DNA of 26,752 nucleotides from the IMG/VR virus record IMGVR_UViG_3300047409_000295, positions 1-26,752 of that record; one strand, given 5' to 3'. The position numbers and the translations under genes were made by a program. The DNA comes from a virus. Every line of letters starts with the position of its first letter. Within the stretch, counting starts at the first letter, position 1. Under the pieces are notes generated by a model. That model had not been told where the DNA came from. It did not search any database and saw only the letters and a program-made list of their open reading frames with translations. This document shows positions 13,881 to 19,604 of the stretch, piece after piece.

Positions 13881-14100
13881 AACGTAAAACAGGGGCCCAG
13901 CAGGATTTCAAAGGCCGGACTCGCGTCCGGGGGGCTCCCGTACGAGAGGTCCCGCGGGCGAGCGCGAGCGCGCAGGGGAGGGCCGTGCCGCCCCCCTCAT
14001 CGGGCGCGATCGCGTGCGCGAAGACCGCGCTTGGACGCGAGCGCGTCTACCGCTCGATCCCTCTCCTCATCCGGCTTGTGATCGGATGCCTGTGCTCTAG
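13881..14100. other. Gene-free GC-rich spacer
   Basis: This spacer of about 220 bases has no supportable gene on either strand. It is rich in short CG-type words (GCGAGCGCGAGCGCGC near 13959-13975, CGCGATCGCG-like words near 14006). I see no promoter or further long repeat. Confidence 0.5.
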
Positions 14101-14118
14101 CCCAGTGTTTTCACTGGG
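14101..14118. terminator. Hairpin at the 3' end of the candidate small terminase gene
   Basis: CCCAGTG (14101-14107) and CACTGGG (14112-14118) form a perfect 7-bp stem with a TTTT loop overlapping the stop codon of the minus-strand gene. The minus-strand product lacks a trailing U-run. The plus strand has only TTTC. It is likely a weak terminator or an mRNA 3'-end stabiliser. Confidence 0.45.
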
Positions 14119-14767
14119 TTTCGATGGCCTGTATCGGCGCTGTATCGGTCTCCGCGTACGTGGCGGCGAGGCGCTGCATCTCCTCCCAGCCCATCGCCGC
14201 GACCCCGGCTGCGTCCGCCGGAAGCTCGACTTCGACCGTCATCGACTGCAGCGGGAACGTGCTGTCCAGCATCCTGATCACGGCCTGTTGGCGCTCGACG
14301 GAGCCGAGTTCGACGTCGTCAAGAGGGCCGTCTACCAGGGCTTTTGCTAGCTCGTCGGCACGCGCCAGTGCGGCCAAGCGTGCGTGCTGCCTGGGGTTCC
14401 CGACTCGTCCTGGGCCGATACCTAGCAGCATCCTGCGCTCCTTCAGCTTCACCCGGCTAGCGGTGGCGGCGTCTGCTCCGGCTCCTGGATCGCCGCCGCC
14501 TAGATGGGCTGAGCAGATGCCGTACGTGCGGACTCGCGGTGCTCGACAGCGGCCGCGCTCGGGCATGACGACTCGACACTTGCCGTCGTCTTCGCCTGTG
14601 TACCGCTCGGAGCCTGGAGGGATGCGGTTGACGTCCGGGACGCTCAGGCCTTCCCAGTCGACGTGTGTTTGCGCTGCTAGCCAGGGCAGCGTGCCCTTCT
14701 TCGGCTCCTCGATGATCGCGATCTCGGCCGTTTGTAAAGTCTCGTCAGGTTGACCCATCTGCGTCAT
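14111..14767 (-). CDS. Cys/His-motif phage protein, candidate terminase small subunit
   Basis: The product has 218 residues from ATG 14767 (MTQMGQPDET), preceded by CAGGAG at 6 bases. A second ATG at 14782 lacks a site. Residues about 68-95 carry 'CRVVMPERGRCRAPRVRTYGICSAHLGGG', a C-x8-C-x9-C-x2-H zinc-like motif. A long helical region follows (RVKLKERRMLLGIG, ARLAALARADELAKALVDG). Proteins with a 'C....G.RC......G...C..HGG' motif plus helices are often found at terminase small-subunit positions in actinophages. Here the gene is over 6 kb from the large subunit, so the call is tentative. A regulator is the alternative. Confidence 0.5.
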   Translation of the reverse strand: MTQMGQPDETLQTAEIAIIEEPKKGTLPWLAAQTHVDWEGLSVPDVNRIPPGSERYTGEDDGKCRVVMPERGRCRAPRVRTYGICSAHLGGGDPGAGADAATASRVKLKERRMLLGIGPGRVGNPRQHARLAALARADELAKALVDGPLDDVELGSVERQQAVIRMLDSTFPLQSMTVEVELPADAAGVAAMGWEEMQRLAATYAETDTAPIQAIETQ

Positions 14768-14782
14768 TGCCACTCCTGTCAT

Positions 14783-15120
14783 CGGTGCTTACAGTGGTGA
14801 GCGTCACCCCGGATGAACGCCGCAAGTGAAGGCGCTCTCGTCGGGACAGGGCTACGGCAGACCCGGTCAGTGCGACCGTGGGAGCCGCCTCAGGAAGCCC
14901 GCCGACACCCGCCAGCCTCCTCCGCAGCTTGGAGTCGATGAGAGCCTCCCCATGGTCACACCTTCACGGGTCACTGGCGTAGGGGATAGAGATCCTCCTC
15001 CTACAGGCGCTGGAAGCACGGCGCTGCGAGCTTGACCCTGATGACCGCGGACACGCGGGACGCCTTGTGCGTCGACTGGGGCTCGCAGCATCAACCGCCA
15101 GCGTCACCGGTCGAAAGGGG
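14783..15120. other. Gene-free region before the leader-element gene block
   Basis: This stretch of about 340 bases separates a leftward and a rightward unit. It contains small dyads: GGTGA-GCG-TCACC (14797-14809) and GTAGGGGAT/ATCC...CCTAC near 14979-15004. It also contains a TTGACC near 15033 without a matching -10. It should hold the promoter of the 15188-18002 block, but I cannot place it. An open plus frame here lacks coding character. Confidence 0.4.
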
Positions 15121-15122
15121 GC

Positions 15123-15187
15123 GGGGAAGTCCGAGTTGTTGCCGGACGAGCATCTCCCCAGCCTTGGTCAACTACCGGAGGTCAATC
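15123..15187 (+). promoter_or_regulatory. Leader element copy 1
   Basis: This is a nested hairpin, outer GGGGA/TCCCC (15123-15127, 15155-15159) and inner GTCCG/CGGAC (15129-15133, 15143-15147). After it come CCTTGGTCAACTACC, GGAGG (15177-15181) and ATG 15188. It is the first of seven copies of the conserved box GGTCAAC (15166-15172 here). Confidence 0.75.
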
Positions 15188-15355
15188 ATGTATCAGGTAC
15201 ACGTCCGCGGCTCTGAGCCGCACCCGCTCGTCCGCTCGCAGCGTGAAGCGACGAACCTGGCGAAGGCGCTCGCCCGCAGAGGCGACACCGTCACCGTGCA
15301 TCGCATCGTCCGCGACGGCGCACTGTTCGTCGCGTCCTACGCACCGAAGTCCTAG
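15188..15355 (+). CDS. Small hypothetical protein of the leader-element block
   Basis: This 55-residue protein (MYQVHVRGSEPHPLVRSQRE...) has an alternating pattern with two predicted strands around a helix (EATNLAKALARRGDTVTVHRI) and ends GALFVASYAPKS. The β-α-β layout with 'A..LA..L...G..V.V.R' resembles short SPOR-like or dsRBD-like folds, but no family is certain. ATG 15188 is set by GGAGG and leader element 1. The gene stands alone, followed by element 2. Confidence 0.7.
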   Translation: MYQVHVRGSEPHPLVRSQREATNLAKALARRGDTVTVHRIVRDGALFVASYAPKS

Positions 15356-15361
15356 ACGCCC

Positions 15362-15406
15362 GCTGGGAGCGCATCCCAGCCTTGGTCAACCAACAGGAGG
15401 CTTCAC
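15362..15406 (+). promoter_or_regulatory. Leader element copy 2
   Basis: Perfect stem GCTGGGA (15362-15368) and TCCCAGC (15374-15380), loop GCGCA. Then CTT, GGTCAACCAAC (15384-15394), AGGAGG (15395-15400) and ATG 15407. Confidence 0.8.
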
Positions 15407-15658
15407 ATGTTCGAACCGACCACAGACCGCAACGTCCGCCTTAGCGTGGGCGAGCTACAGGCGATCCGCTGGGCGCTGCGCGACGAGATCACGAAGCGCC
15501 GCCGCAGCATCGCGAAGGCCGAAGCGAACCGCGCCGCCGGTGGGCGCGTCATGCACAACGTGCTGGACGAGCACCACACCGTGCTTCGAGACGCGCTCCA
15601 GGCTCGCACGATTGTCGAGGTCGCGCTGTCGCAGATCGACCTCAAGAACACCCGCTAG
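15407..15658 (+). CDS. Small helical hypothetical protein of the leader-element block
   Basis: The 83-residue product is nearly all helix: 'LSVGELQAIRWALRDEITKRRRSIAKAEANRA' then 'VLDEHHTVLRDALQARTIVEVALSQIDLK'. It reads as a two-helix coiled coil with a central 'AAGGRVMHN' turn. No enzyme motif is seen. It follows leader element 2 and is followed by element 3, so it is its own unit. Function unknown. Confidence 0.75.
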   Translation: MFEPTTDRNVRLSVGELQAIRWALRDEITKRRRSIAKAEANRAAGGRVMHNVLDEHHTVLRDALQARTIVEVALSQIDLKNTR

Positions 15659-15664
15659 CAGAGG

Positions 15665-15705
15665 GCCGCGTGAGCGGCACCTCGGTCAACCAACAGGAGG
15701 TTCAC
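15665..15705 (+). promoter_or_regulatory. Leader element copy 3
   Basis: Stem GCCGC/GCGGC (15665-15669, 15674-15678) with a GTGA (GNRA) loop, then ACCTC, GGTCAACCAAC (15684-15694), AGGAGG and ATG 15706. Confidence 0.8.
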
Positions 15706-15900
15706 ATGAAGTTCAACGACTTCGACCTGGCAACGCACCGCAAGAACCAGGCCGAGGAGGCGCTCGACGCCTTCTACCTCGCCCACGGCTACGACCGTGG
15801 CGCGTACAGCCTCAACGAGCAGGCTGAGGAGCGCCGCCTGGAGCGCCTCGCGCTCGACGCGCACGGCTCCTGGGCCGAACTGAAGTACGGAACGCAGTAG
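15706..15900 (+). CDS. Small hypothetical protein of the leader-element block
   Basis: The 64-residue product starts at ATG 15706 (MKFNDFDLATHRKNQAEEAL). The frame opens earlier at 15670, but the leader element and AGGAGG fix the start. It is helical and charged, with aromatic patches (DAFYLAHGYDRGAYSL) and a closing 'AHGSWAELKYGTQ'. No domain is recognised. Confidence 0.7.
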   Translation: MKFNDFDLATHRKNQAEEALDAFYLAHGYDRGAYSLNEQAEERRLERLALDAHGSWAELKYGTQ

Positions 15901-15903
15901 AGG

Positions 15904-15947
15904 GGCGCTCACGCGCCACCTCGGTCAACCAACCCAAGGGAGGAACC
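15904..15947 (+). promoter_or_regulatory. Leader element copy 4
   Basis: Stem GGCGC/GCGCC (15904-15908, 15913-15917), loop TCAC, then ACCTC, GGTCAACCAAC (15923-15933), AAGGGAGG and ATG 15948. Confidence 0.8.
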
Positions 15948-16121
15948 ATGCAGGATGTCGGCACCATCGCGACCGTCGCGAAGCTCAAGCAGATCGCGAA
16001 CGACGCACAGGACAAGGCGGCTGAATTCAAAAACGCAGGCCGCGACATCGACGCAGCGCACTACGCGGGCATGCGTGACGGCCTGCTCCGCGCCGTCACC
16101 GTGGTTGAGGGGCGCGGCTAG
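15948..16121 (+). CDS. Small helical hypothetical protein of the leader-element block
   Basis: This 57-residue protein (MQDVGTIATVAKLKQIANDA...) consists of two amphipathic helices around 'KNAGRDIDAAHYAGMRDGLL'. ATG 15948 follows leader element 4. Its stop TAG is directly followed by the next ATG with no gap, making a bicistron. No known domain. The helical, Ala-rich composition could suit a protein-protein interaction role. Confidence 0.65.
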   Translation: MQDVGTIATVAKLKQIANDAQDKAAEFKNAGRDIDAAHYAGMRDGLLRAVTVVEGRG

Positions 16122-16310
16122 ATGTTCAGCGTCGAAGATCACGGCAGCATCGTCCTGATTCGCCCGCTCACTCCAGCTGTTGAGGAATGGCTGGACGAGC
16201 GTGTCGGCGGCGAGGACGTGCAGTACTGGGGTGACGCAGTCGTCGTTGAGCCGCGCTACGTGCGGCCGATTGTCGAGGCGCTGATCGCAGAGGGGTTCGC
16301 CGCGCAGTAG
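16122..16310 (+). CDS. Conserved small phage/plasmid protein
   Basis: The 62-residue product has 'SIVLIRPLTPAVEEWLDERV...VQYWGDAVVVEPRYVRPIVEALIAEGF'. The run 'L.PLT..A..W.....' followed by '...G.A.VVE.RY...IV......GF' is one I have seen repeatedly in phage and mobile-element small proteins of unknown function. It begins one base after the previous stop, has no leader element of its own, and its stop lies inside the hairpin of element 5. Confidence 0.75.
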   Translation: MFSVEDHGSIVLIRPLTPAVEEWLDERVGGEDVQYWGDAVVVEPRYVRPIVEALIAEGFAAQ

Positions 16311-16344
16311 CGCGGCACCTCGGTCAACCAACTAGGAGGACATC
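16299..16344 (+). promoter_or_regulatory. Leader element copy 5
   Basis: Stem GCCGCGC/GCGCGGC (16299-16305, 16310-16316) with loop AGTA containing part of the upstream TAG. Then ACCTC, GGTCAACCAAC (16322-16332), AGGAGG and ATG 16345. Confidence 0.8.
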
Positions 16345-16704
16345 ATGTGCAAGTGCGACGAATGCACCGGCGGCGCGCTCGACTACGCCGACGGATTTCG
16401 CAGGCTCTGCGACGAGTACGGCATCGAGCCTGAGAACGACGACACGACGATGAACGAGGACGCAGGCCTGTACCTCGATCCTGAGGACAGCGACTACGTG
16501 CTCGACCAGTTCGTGCTCGTCTCGCACGCTGGCGAGTACGCCTACCTGAAGTGCTTCGCCACGCTCGACCTCGCGAAGCGCGAGGCGTTCTATAACGTCG
16601 ATGACGACATCTACGCCGAGGCTCCGAGCCTCATCGTCGACCTCGACACGGGCGAGCGCTGGAAGCCCGACTACGCGCAGTGCCCCTGGAAGCTCGCGTC
16701 ATGA
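16345..16704 (+). CDS. Acidic Cys-motif protein of the leader-element block
   Basis: The 119-residue product starts with MCKCDECTGGALDYADGF, giving a Cys2-x-Cys4-x2-Cys7 cluster that could bind metal. It is then strongly acidic (DEYGIEPENDD, NEDAGLYLDPEDSDYVLDQF) with a β-rich second half (VLVSHAGEYAYLKCFATL) and a closing 'PSLIVDLDTGERWKPDYAQC'. A high Asp/Glu charge is seen in DNA mimics and inhibitors, but nothing here proves that. The stop overlaps the next ATG. Confidence 0.7.
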   Translation: MCKCDECTGGALDYADGFRRLCDEYGIEPENDDTTMNEDAGLYLDPEDSDYVLDQFVLVSHAGEYAYLKCFATLDLAKREAFYNVDDDIYAEAPSLIVDLDTGERWKPDYAQCPWKLAS

Positions 16705-16904
16705 GCGAGCCGCCACAGACCCTCGTCGCCGTCGAGTCGATGAACGACGGCGAAGTCTCATGGCTCGCAGGCCCGTTCGCTACCGGCGACGAGGCCGAGG
16801 CCTGGATGGACACATTCATCAGCACGACCCAGTACGACCGCGACTTCGTCTACCTCGTTTGGCCGACACCGCCCGACGAGGTGATGCGAGCGCACACAGA
16901 GTGA
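16701..16904 (+). CDS. Small hypothetical protein of the leader-element block
   Basis: The 67-residue product starts at ATG 16701 (MSEPPQTLVAVESMNDGEVS), overlapping the previous stop as ATGA. The frame is open from 16680, but that extension overlaps the upstream gene. The pattern 'WLAGPFATGDEAEAWMDTFI' followed by 'DRDFVYLVWPT' suggests a β-α-β unit. Net charge is acidic. Its TGA lies at the base of the element 6 hairpin. Function unknown. Confidence 0.65.
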   Translation: MSEPPQTLVAVESMNDGEVSWLAGPFATGDEAEAWMDTFISTTQYDRDFVYLVWPTPPDEVMRAHTE

Positions 16905-16945
16905 CCGCTTCGGCGGTCTCTCGGTCAAACCAACTAGGAGGAATC
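16903..16945 (+). promoter_or_regulatory. Leader element copy 6
   Basis: Stem GACCGC/GCGGTC (16903-16908, 16913-16918) closed by a TTCG loop. Then TCTC, GGTCAAACCAAC (16923-16934, one extra A against the other copies), AGGAGG and ATG 16946. Confidence 0.8.
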
Positions 16946-17233
16946 ATGAGCAACAGAACGGAGTACAACGAGTTCCTGTGGATCGAGACCGGCGTAACCG
17001 GAGCCGCGCAGGAGTCCGACTTCATGAACGGCACACTGCAGAGCACGCTCGGCAGTGGGCTGGACTTCACCGTGCAGACCTTCGTCGGCACGCCCGCAGG
17101 AATCGAGACTGAAGAGCAGCTGCGCGATTACCTCGCGACGACGTTGCAGAAGATCGTCGACCTCAATCTCGAGATCGCTTTCGATGTCCAGGTGGGACCC
17201 GCCGGTGACGGCGAGTCCGACGACGATGCCTGA
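16946..17233 (+). CDS. Hypothetical protein of the leader-element block
   Basis: The product has 95 residues from ATG 16946 (MSNRTEYNEFLWIETGVTGA). Residues about 36-80 alternate strand and helix (GSGLDFTVQTFVG, TEEQLRDYLATTLQKIVDLNLEIAFDVQVG), and it ends in an acidic tail GDGESDDDA. ATG follows element 6 directly. The last codons overlap the start of a broken zinc-ribbon frame. Function unknown. Confidence 0.7.
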   Translation: MSNRTEYNEFLWIETGVTGAAQESDFMNGTLQSTLGSGLDFTVQTFVGTPAGIETEEQLRDYLATTLQKIVDLNLEIAFDVQVGPAGDGESDDDA

Positions 17234-17369
17234 GTGACGGCGCGTCGAGGGACGCACCCGCTGCCAGGACTGCGGCGACATCGTCACCGTCAGCTGGAAG
17301 CTCTTCGTCACGCCGACGCAGTCGACGCAGTGCTTGTGCGAGACCTGCGTCGAGGAGAAGACGGCCTAG
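17226..17369 (+). pseudogene. Zinc-ribbon frame with an early in-frame TGA
   Basis: Reading from ATG 17226 gives MPE, then TGA at 17235-17237, then RRVEGRTRCQDCGDIVTVSW...TQCLCETCVEEKTA to TAG 17369. The CQDC and CLCETC pairs make a convincing small zinc ribbon. No ATG, GTG or TTG lies between the TGA and the ribbon. It is therefore a broken gene, a read-through product (TGA-C context) or one with an unusual start. GTG 17234 opens a different frame of poor quality. Confidence 0.5.
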
Positions 17370-17404
17370 CGCCGTCTCCTCGGTCAACTACCAAGGAGGA
17401 ACAC
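17359..17404 (+). promoter_or_regulatory. Leader element copy 7
   Basis: Stem AGACGGC/GCCGTCT (17359-17365, 17371-17377) with loop CTAGC holding the upstream TAG. Then CCTC, GGTCAACTACC (17382-17392), AAGGAGG and ATG 17405. Confidence 0.8.
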
Positions 17405-17650
17405 ATGGACCCGAACCTGGACGACGTGTACGTCAATCGCGACGGCACGATTCGCTGGAACGGTGACGCGATCGGAACGGTCGCCAAGGTCGAAGTCAAT
17501 TCGGGATTCGCGATCGCCGGAATGATGTGGCGAGCGGAGATCGGTGACGCCGCGAAGCCCGAAGAGTGGCCCCCGTACCGCGCCTCGTACGCGAGGACGC
17601 GCAAGGCCGCGATCTGGGACGTGCTTGCCGACGTCGAGGCACCGACATGA
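17405..17650 (+). CDS. Hypothetical protein of the leader-element block
   Basis: The 81-residue product starts MDPNLDDVYVNRDGTIRWNG at the ATG after element 7. The first half is β-rich (VYVNRDGTIRWNGDAIGTVAKVEV), like a small barrel or wing. The second half has 'MMWRAEIGDAAKPEEWPPYRASYARTRKAAIWDVLADVE', resembling small phage proteins that carry 'W......A..R..A...L'. An open frame from 17234 runs into it, but that part is a shadow of the zinc-ribbon frame. The stop overlaps the next ATG. Confidence 0.7.
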   Translation: MDPNLDDVYVNRDGTIRWNGDAIGTVAKVEVNSGFAIAGMMWRAEIGDAAKPEEWPPYRASYARTRKAAIWDVLADVEAPT

Positions 17651-17811
17651 ACTACTACGACCAACCGATCATCGACCCGGCTCTGTTCGACGGCGAGCAC
17701 GTCGCGAACCCCGTCAGCGCCGGACTGCCGCCGGTCTGCTCATGCGGCTGGACACCGCACGGCGAGTACACGCTTGCTGATCACCTACGCGAGATGAAGG
17801 AGGCGACATGA
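17647..17811 (+). CDS. Small zinc-finger-like protein
   Basis: This 54-residue protein (MNYYDQPIIDPALFDGEHVA...) contains CSCGW near 31-35 and a later His in 'LADHLREMK'. The spacing 'C.CGW.....EYTLADHL' resembles single small zinc fingers in actinophage proteins. ATG overlaps the preceding stop and TGA overlaps the next ATG. Function unknown. Confidence 0.6.
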   Translation: MNYYDQPIIDPALFDGEHVANPVSAGLPPVCSCGWTPHGEYTLADHLREMKEAT

Positions 17812-18002
17812 CCGAGAAGCTCGACATCGTCGGCATGGCCGAGATCGCGCAGATGCTCGGCATGCCGCGCAACACCGTTAACCAGTGGCGCTTTCGCGGG
17901 CTGCTGCCTGCGCCGGCCACCGAGCTTGCGACCGGCCCTGTCTGGTACCGGCGCGTCATTGAGGAATGGGCGGCGAATCGCGCTGCGAAATCGCCCGCCT
18001 GA
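17808..18002 (+). CDS. MerR/HTH_17-like DNA-binding protein
   Basis: The 64-residue product has a helix-turn-helix at about 7-40: 'IVGMAEIAQMLGMPRNTVNQWRFRGLLPAPATEL', followed by the wing 'GPVWYRRVIEEWAANR'. This is the layout of excisionase-like and MerR-type small DNA-binding proteins. It is the last gene of the leader-element block, coupled by ATGA. It may be a regulator acting within the block or an excisionase. A second such protein lies at 26330. Confidence 0.8.
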   Translation: MTEKLDIVGMAEIAQMLGMPRNTVNQWRFRGLLPAPATELATGPVWYRRVIEEWAANRAAKSPA

Positions 18003-18007
18003 TTCCG

Positions 18008-18028
18008 GGGAGGATCTCTGTCCCTTTT
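18008..18028 (+). terminator. Weak terminator candidate between convergent genes
   Basis: GGGA (18008-18011) and TCCC (18021-18024) form a 4-bp stem followed by TTTT, right after the last plus-strand gene of the block and before the end of the convergent gene at 18067. It fits by place, but the stem is weak. Confidence 0.25.
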
Positions 18029-18066
18029 CCCGTTTCAGGGGTCGCTTCGCCACCCAGATAGACGCC

Positions 18067-18789
18067 TCACGTCGCCCTCACGGGGACCCCGGCTGCCCGA
18101 GAGTCTAGCGCCTTGAGTTGCCGCCGCACCGCCTTTTTGGTCATCCCCAGCTTCCTCGCGATCTCGCCTGCCTGCAGGCCGAGCGCGGCGAGCGTAGCGA
18201 CCGTCTCGACCCGCTTCTGCGGCTCCCTCAGCCAGCGCGGGACGCGGACGACGCGCATGCGCAGGGCGAGGCTGACGACGCCGAGCTCGACCTCCAGGAG
18301 CGCCCACGGGGTCACCTCGCGGGGCTGCTGCTCGACCAGGATCACCTGGACGAGATGGTGCCGGGATGGGACGGTCAGGCGCAGCCATTCGAGGTGGCGG
18401 CGAAGCTCGACGTAGGATCCCTGCCTGTCCTGCGCTCGGCGTTGCCGCTCCCATGCGTAGGACTCGTCCTCGAGCGGCTCGGCGGCTCGAGGACGGCGTC
18501 CAAGCTCCTGCGGTAGCTGCACCGCCTCATCGAGCGGGAGGCGCATGTAGGCGTCCCAGGCGGGGTCGCCGTGCTCGCGCCGCTTCTCGCCCGTGCCGCC
18601 GCAGACGAGGCAGAGCACGTAACCCCCACGCGCTCGTACGCGGCCCGTGGAACGGCAGGTCTCGCAGGGCAGATATCGCGAGAGGGCTGGCCCAGAATCT
18701 GGACGCAGAGCGCCTCTCAGTGACGGATACGGCTCGTTGAGGCTCCCGAGCAGGAGCCTGACACCCTCGACGCGCTGCACTAGCTCCAC
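18067..18789 (-). CDS. Zinc-finger plus helix-turn-helix regulator
   Basis: The 240-residue product starts at GTG 18789, with GGAGG 5 bases upstream. Residues 42-63 hold CETC and CLVC pairs with 'STGR' and 'GGTGE' turns, a DnaJ-type zinc finger. The middle is Arg-rich and helical. Residues about 193-228 (VETVATLAALGLQAGEIARKLGMTKKAVRRQLKAL) form a clear helix-turn-helix of the resolvase/sigma-4 type. It is probably a transcription regulator of the switch region, placed beside another leftward HTH gene. The family is not recognised. Confidence 0.75.
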   Translation of the reverse strand: MELVQRVEGVRLLLGSLNEPYPSLRGALRPDSGPALSRYLPCETCRSTGRVRARGGYVLCLVCGGTGEKRREHGDPAWDAYMRLPLDEAVQLPQELGRRPRAAEPLEDESYAWERQRRAQDRQGSYVELRRHLEWLRLTVPSRHHLVQVILVEQQPREVTPWALLEVELGVVSLALRMRVVRVPRWLREPQKRVETVATLAALGLQAGEIARKLGMTKKAVRRQLKALDSRAAGVPVRAT

Positions 18790-18833
18790 CGCGGCCTCCG
18801 AGCGCCGCGGGCTTCCGCCGCGCAGGCTAGCGG

Positions 18834-19049
18834 CTAGTCCTGTCGATCGCGCTCGCGCCGGCGCTCGAACTCCTGCGCCTCGATCAGCAGGTCATGCACC
18901 TTCGACCGCGAAACACCTGCGAACGGCACGATGTCCCGGATCGATTCGCCCGACTTCGCCGCCGCCAAAATCGCGTAAGCGAGGTCGCTGCGAGCCTCTT
19001 CCAGCCGCTCCGCGCAGCGCCGTACATGACGGAGGTGCTTCTGCGCCAT
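18834..19049 (-). CDS. Small helix-turn-helix protein facing the switch region
   Basis: The 71-residue product starts at ATG 19049 (MAQKHLRHVRRCAERLEEAR). A TTG two codons upstream is an alternative start. The centre 'DLAYAILAAAKSGESIRDIVPFAGVSRSKVHDLLIEA' is a helix-turn-helix with 'S...I...AGVSRSKVHDL' as turn and recognition helix. The ends are highly charged. It reads away from a repeat-rich intergenic region opposite an Xre-like gene, as a repressor or antirepressor would. Confidence 0.72.
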   Translation of the reverse strand: MAQKHLRHVRRCAERLEEARSDLAYAILAAAKSGESIRDIVPFAGVSRSKVHDLLIEAQEFERRRERDRQD

Positions 19050-19067
19050 GCTCAACTTTCGCGCCCC

Positions 19068-19181
19068 GGACAGGCAATCTGCGCGCCCGTCCGCAGGCTG
19101 ACACTACTCCCCTTCGCGAGCGCCCGAATCGCGGACGGGCAGCCTGACACTTCCAAATCTTGAGAATCGCCTGGACGGGCA
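19068..19181. repeat. Composite operator-like repeats upstream of the leftward HTH gene
   Basis: GCCCGTCCGC (19085-19094) is the exact inverse of GCGGACGGGC (19131-19140). Each is followed by a near-identical AGGCTGACACT or AGCCTGACACT. GAATCGC-GGACGGGCA (19126-19141) recurs with two extra bases at 19164-19181, and GGACAGGCA (19068-19076) is a third partial copy. Confidence 0.6.
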
Positions 19182-19275
19182 ACGCTTGTAACTTCGAATA
19201 CTGGACAGTCCCTGGCAAGCTCCCTGCAAACGGGTCACGATCTCCAGTTGACTGTTGACGGCCTTCACTGGTCGT

Positions 19276-19296
19276 GAACGCGAACCGTTCAGGTTC
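19276..19296. promoter_or_regulatory. 21-base symmetric operator-like site
   Basis: GAAC-N2-GAAC-N-GTTC-N2-GTTC, with all sixteen defined bases symmetric about position 19286. It lies in the gap between the divergent HTH genes and fits a dimer or tetramer binding site of a repressor. It could also form alternative RNA hairpins. Confidence 0.55.
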
Positions 19297-19575
19297 GAGT
19301 CAGGAAGCTCGCGATCTGCTGTGCTTCTGACTTGAATGGAGCAGATCGGCTTGCTAGGTTCCGCCGCTGCAGGTCGGGTCGGCGCACGCTTCATCCCCAG
19401 ACGGGTCAGACCAGGGGGACAGGGATGCGCCAGCACAACCGGGCTTCTGCGTGCGCACGGCGACATAGCGCCGCACCACGCCGTGCGAGCCCACCGACCG
19501 GCCGGCTCTGGACTGCGGTGCGCTCCTCGAACGGCGGGGAGCGCAAGAGTCGTGGTCCGCCCAGAGTGACGAGAG

Positions 19576-19600
19576 CACTCAACTTCAACTTGAGGGTGCG
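19576..19600. other. Hairpin in the switch region
   Basis: GCAC-TCAA (19576-19583) pairs with TTGA-gg-GTGC (19591-19600) around a 7-base loop, just before an AT-rich stretch. Confidence 0.35.
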
Positions 19601-19604
19601 CACT

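Noticed and set aside
14826-15035. Plus-strand frame of 69 codons in the gap before the leader block
   Set aside because: No ribosome site, and the composition is rich in Pro, Arg and Gly without pattern.
17234-17404. Upstream extension of the 17405 gene from GTG 17234
   Set aside because: It is out of frame with the zinc-ribbon reading and runs through the leader hairpin. ATG 17405 has the leader element and AAGGAGG.
15362-17407. CRISPR-like array
   Set aside because: The repeats are leaders before start codons, spaced by whole genes of different length. They are not evenly spaced repeats with unique spacers.
19248-19260. Twin TTGAC words as -35 boxes
   Set aside because: No acceptable -10 lies 16-18 bases downstream of either.
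19287-19310. tRNA T-arm-like GGTTCGAGTC
   Set aside because: The flanking bases do not form the 5-bp T stem, and no acceptor or anticodon arm can be built around it.
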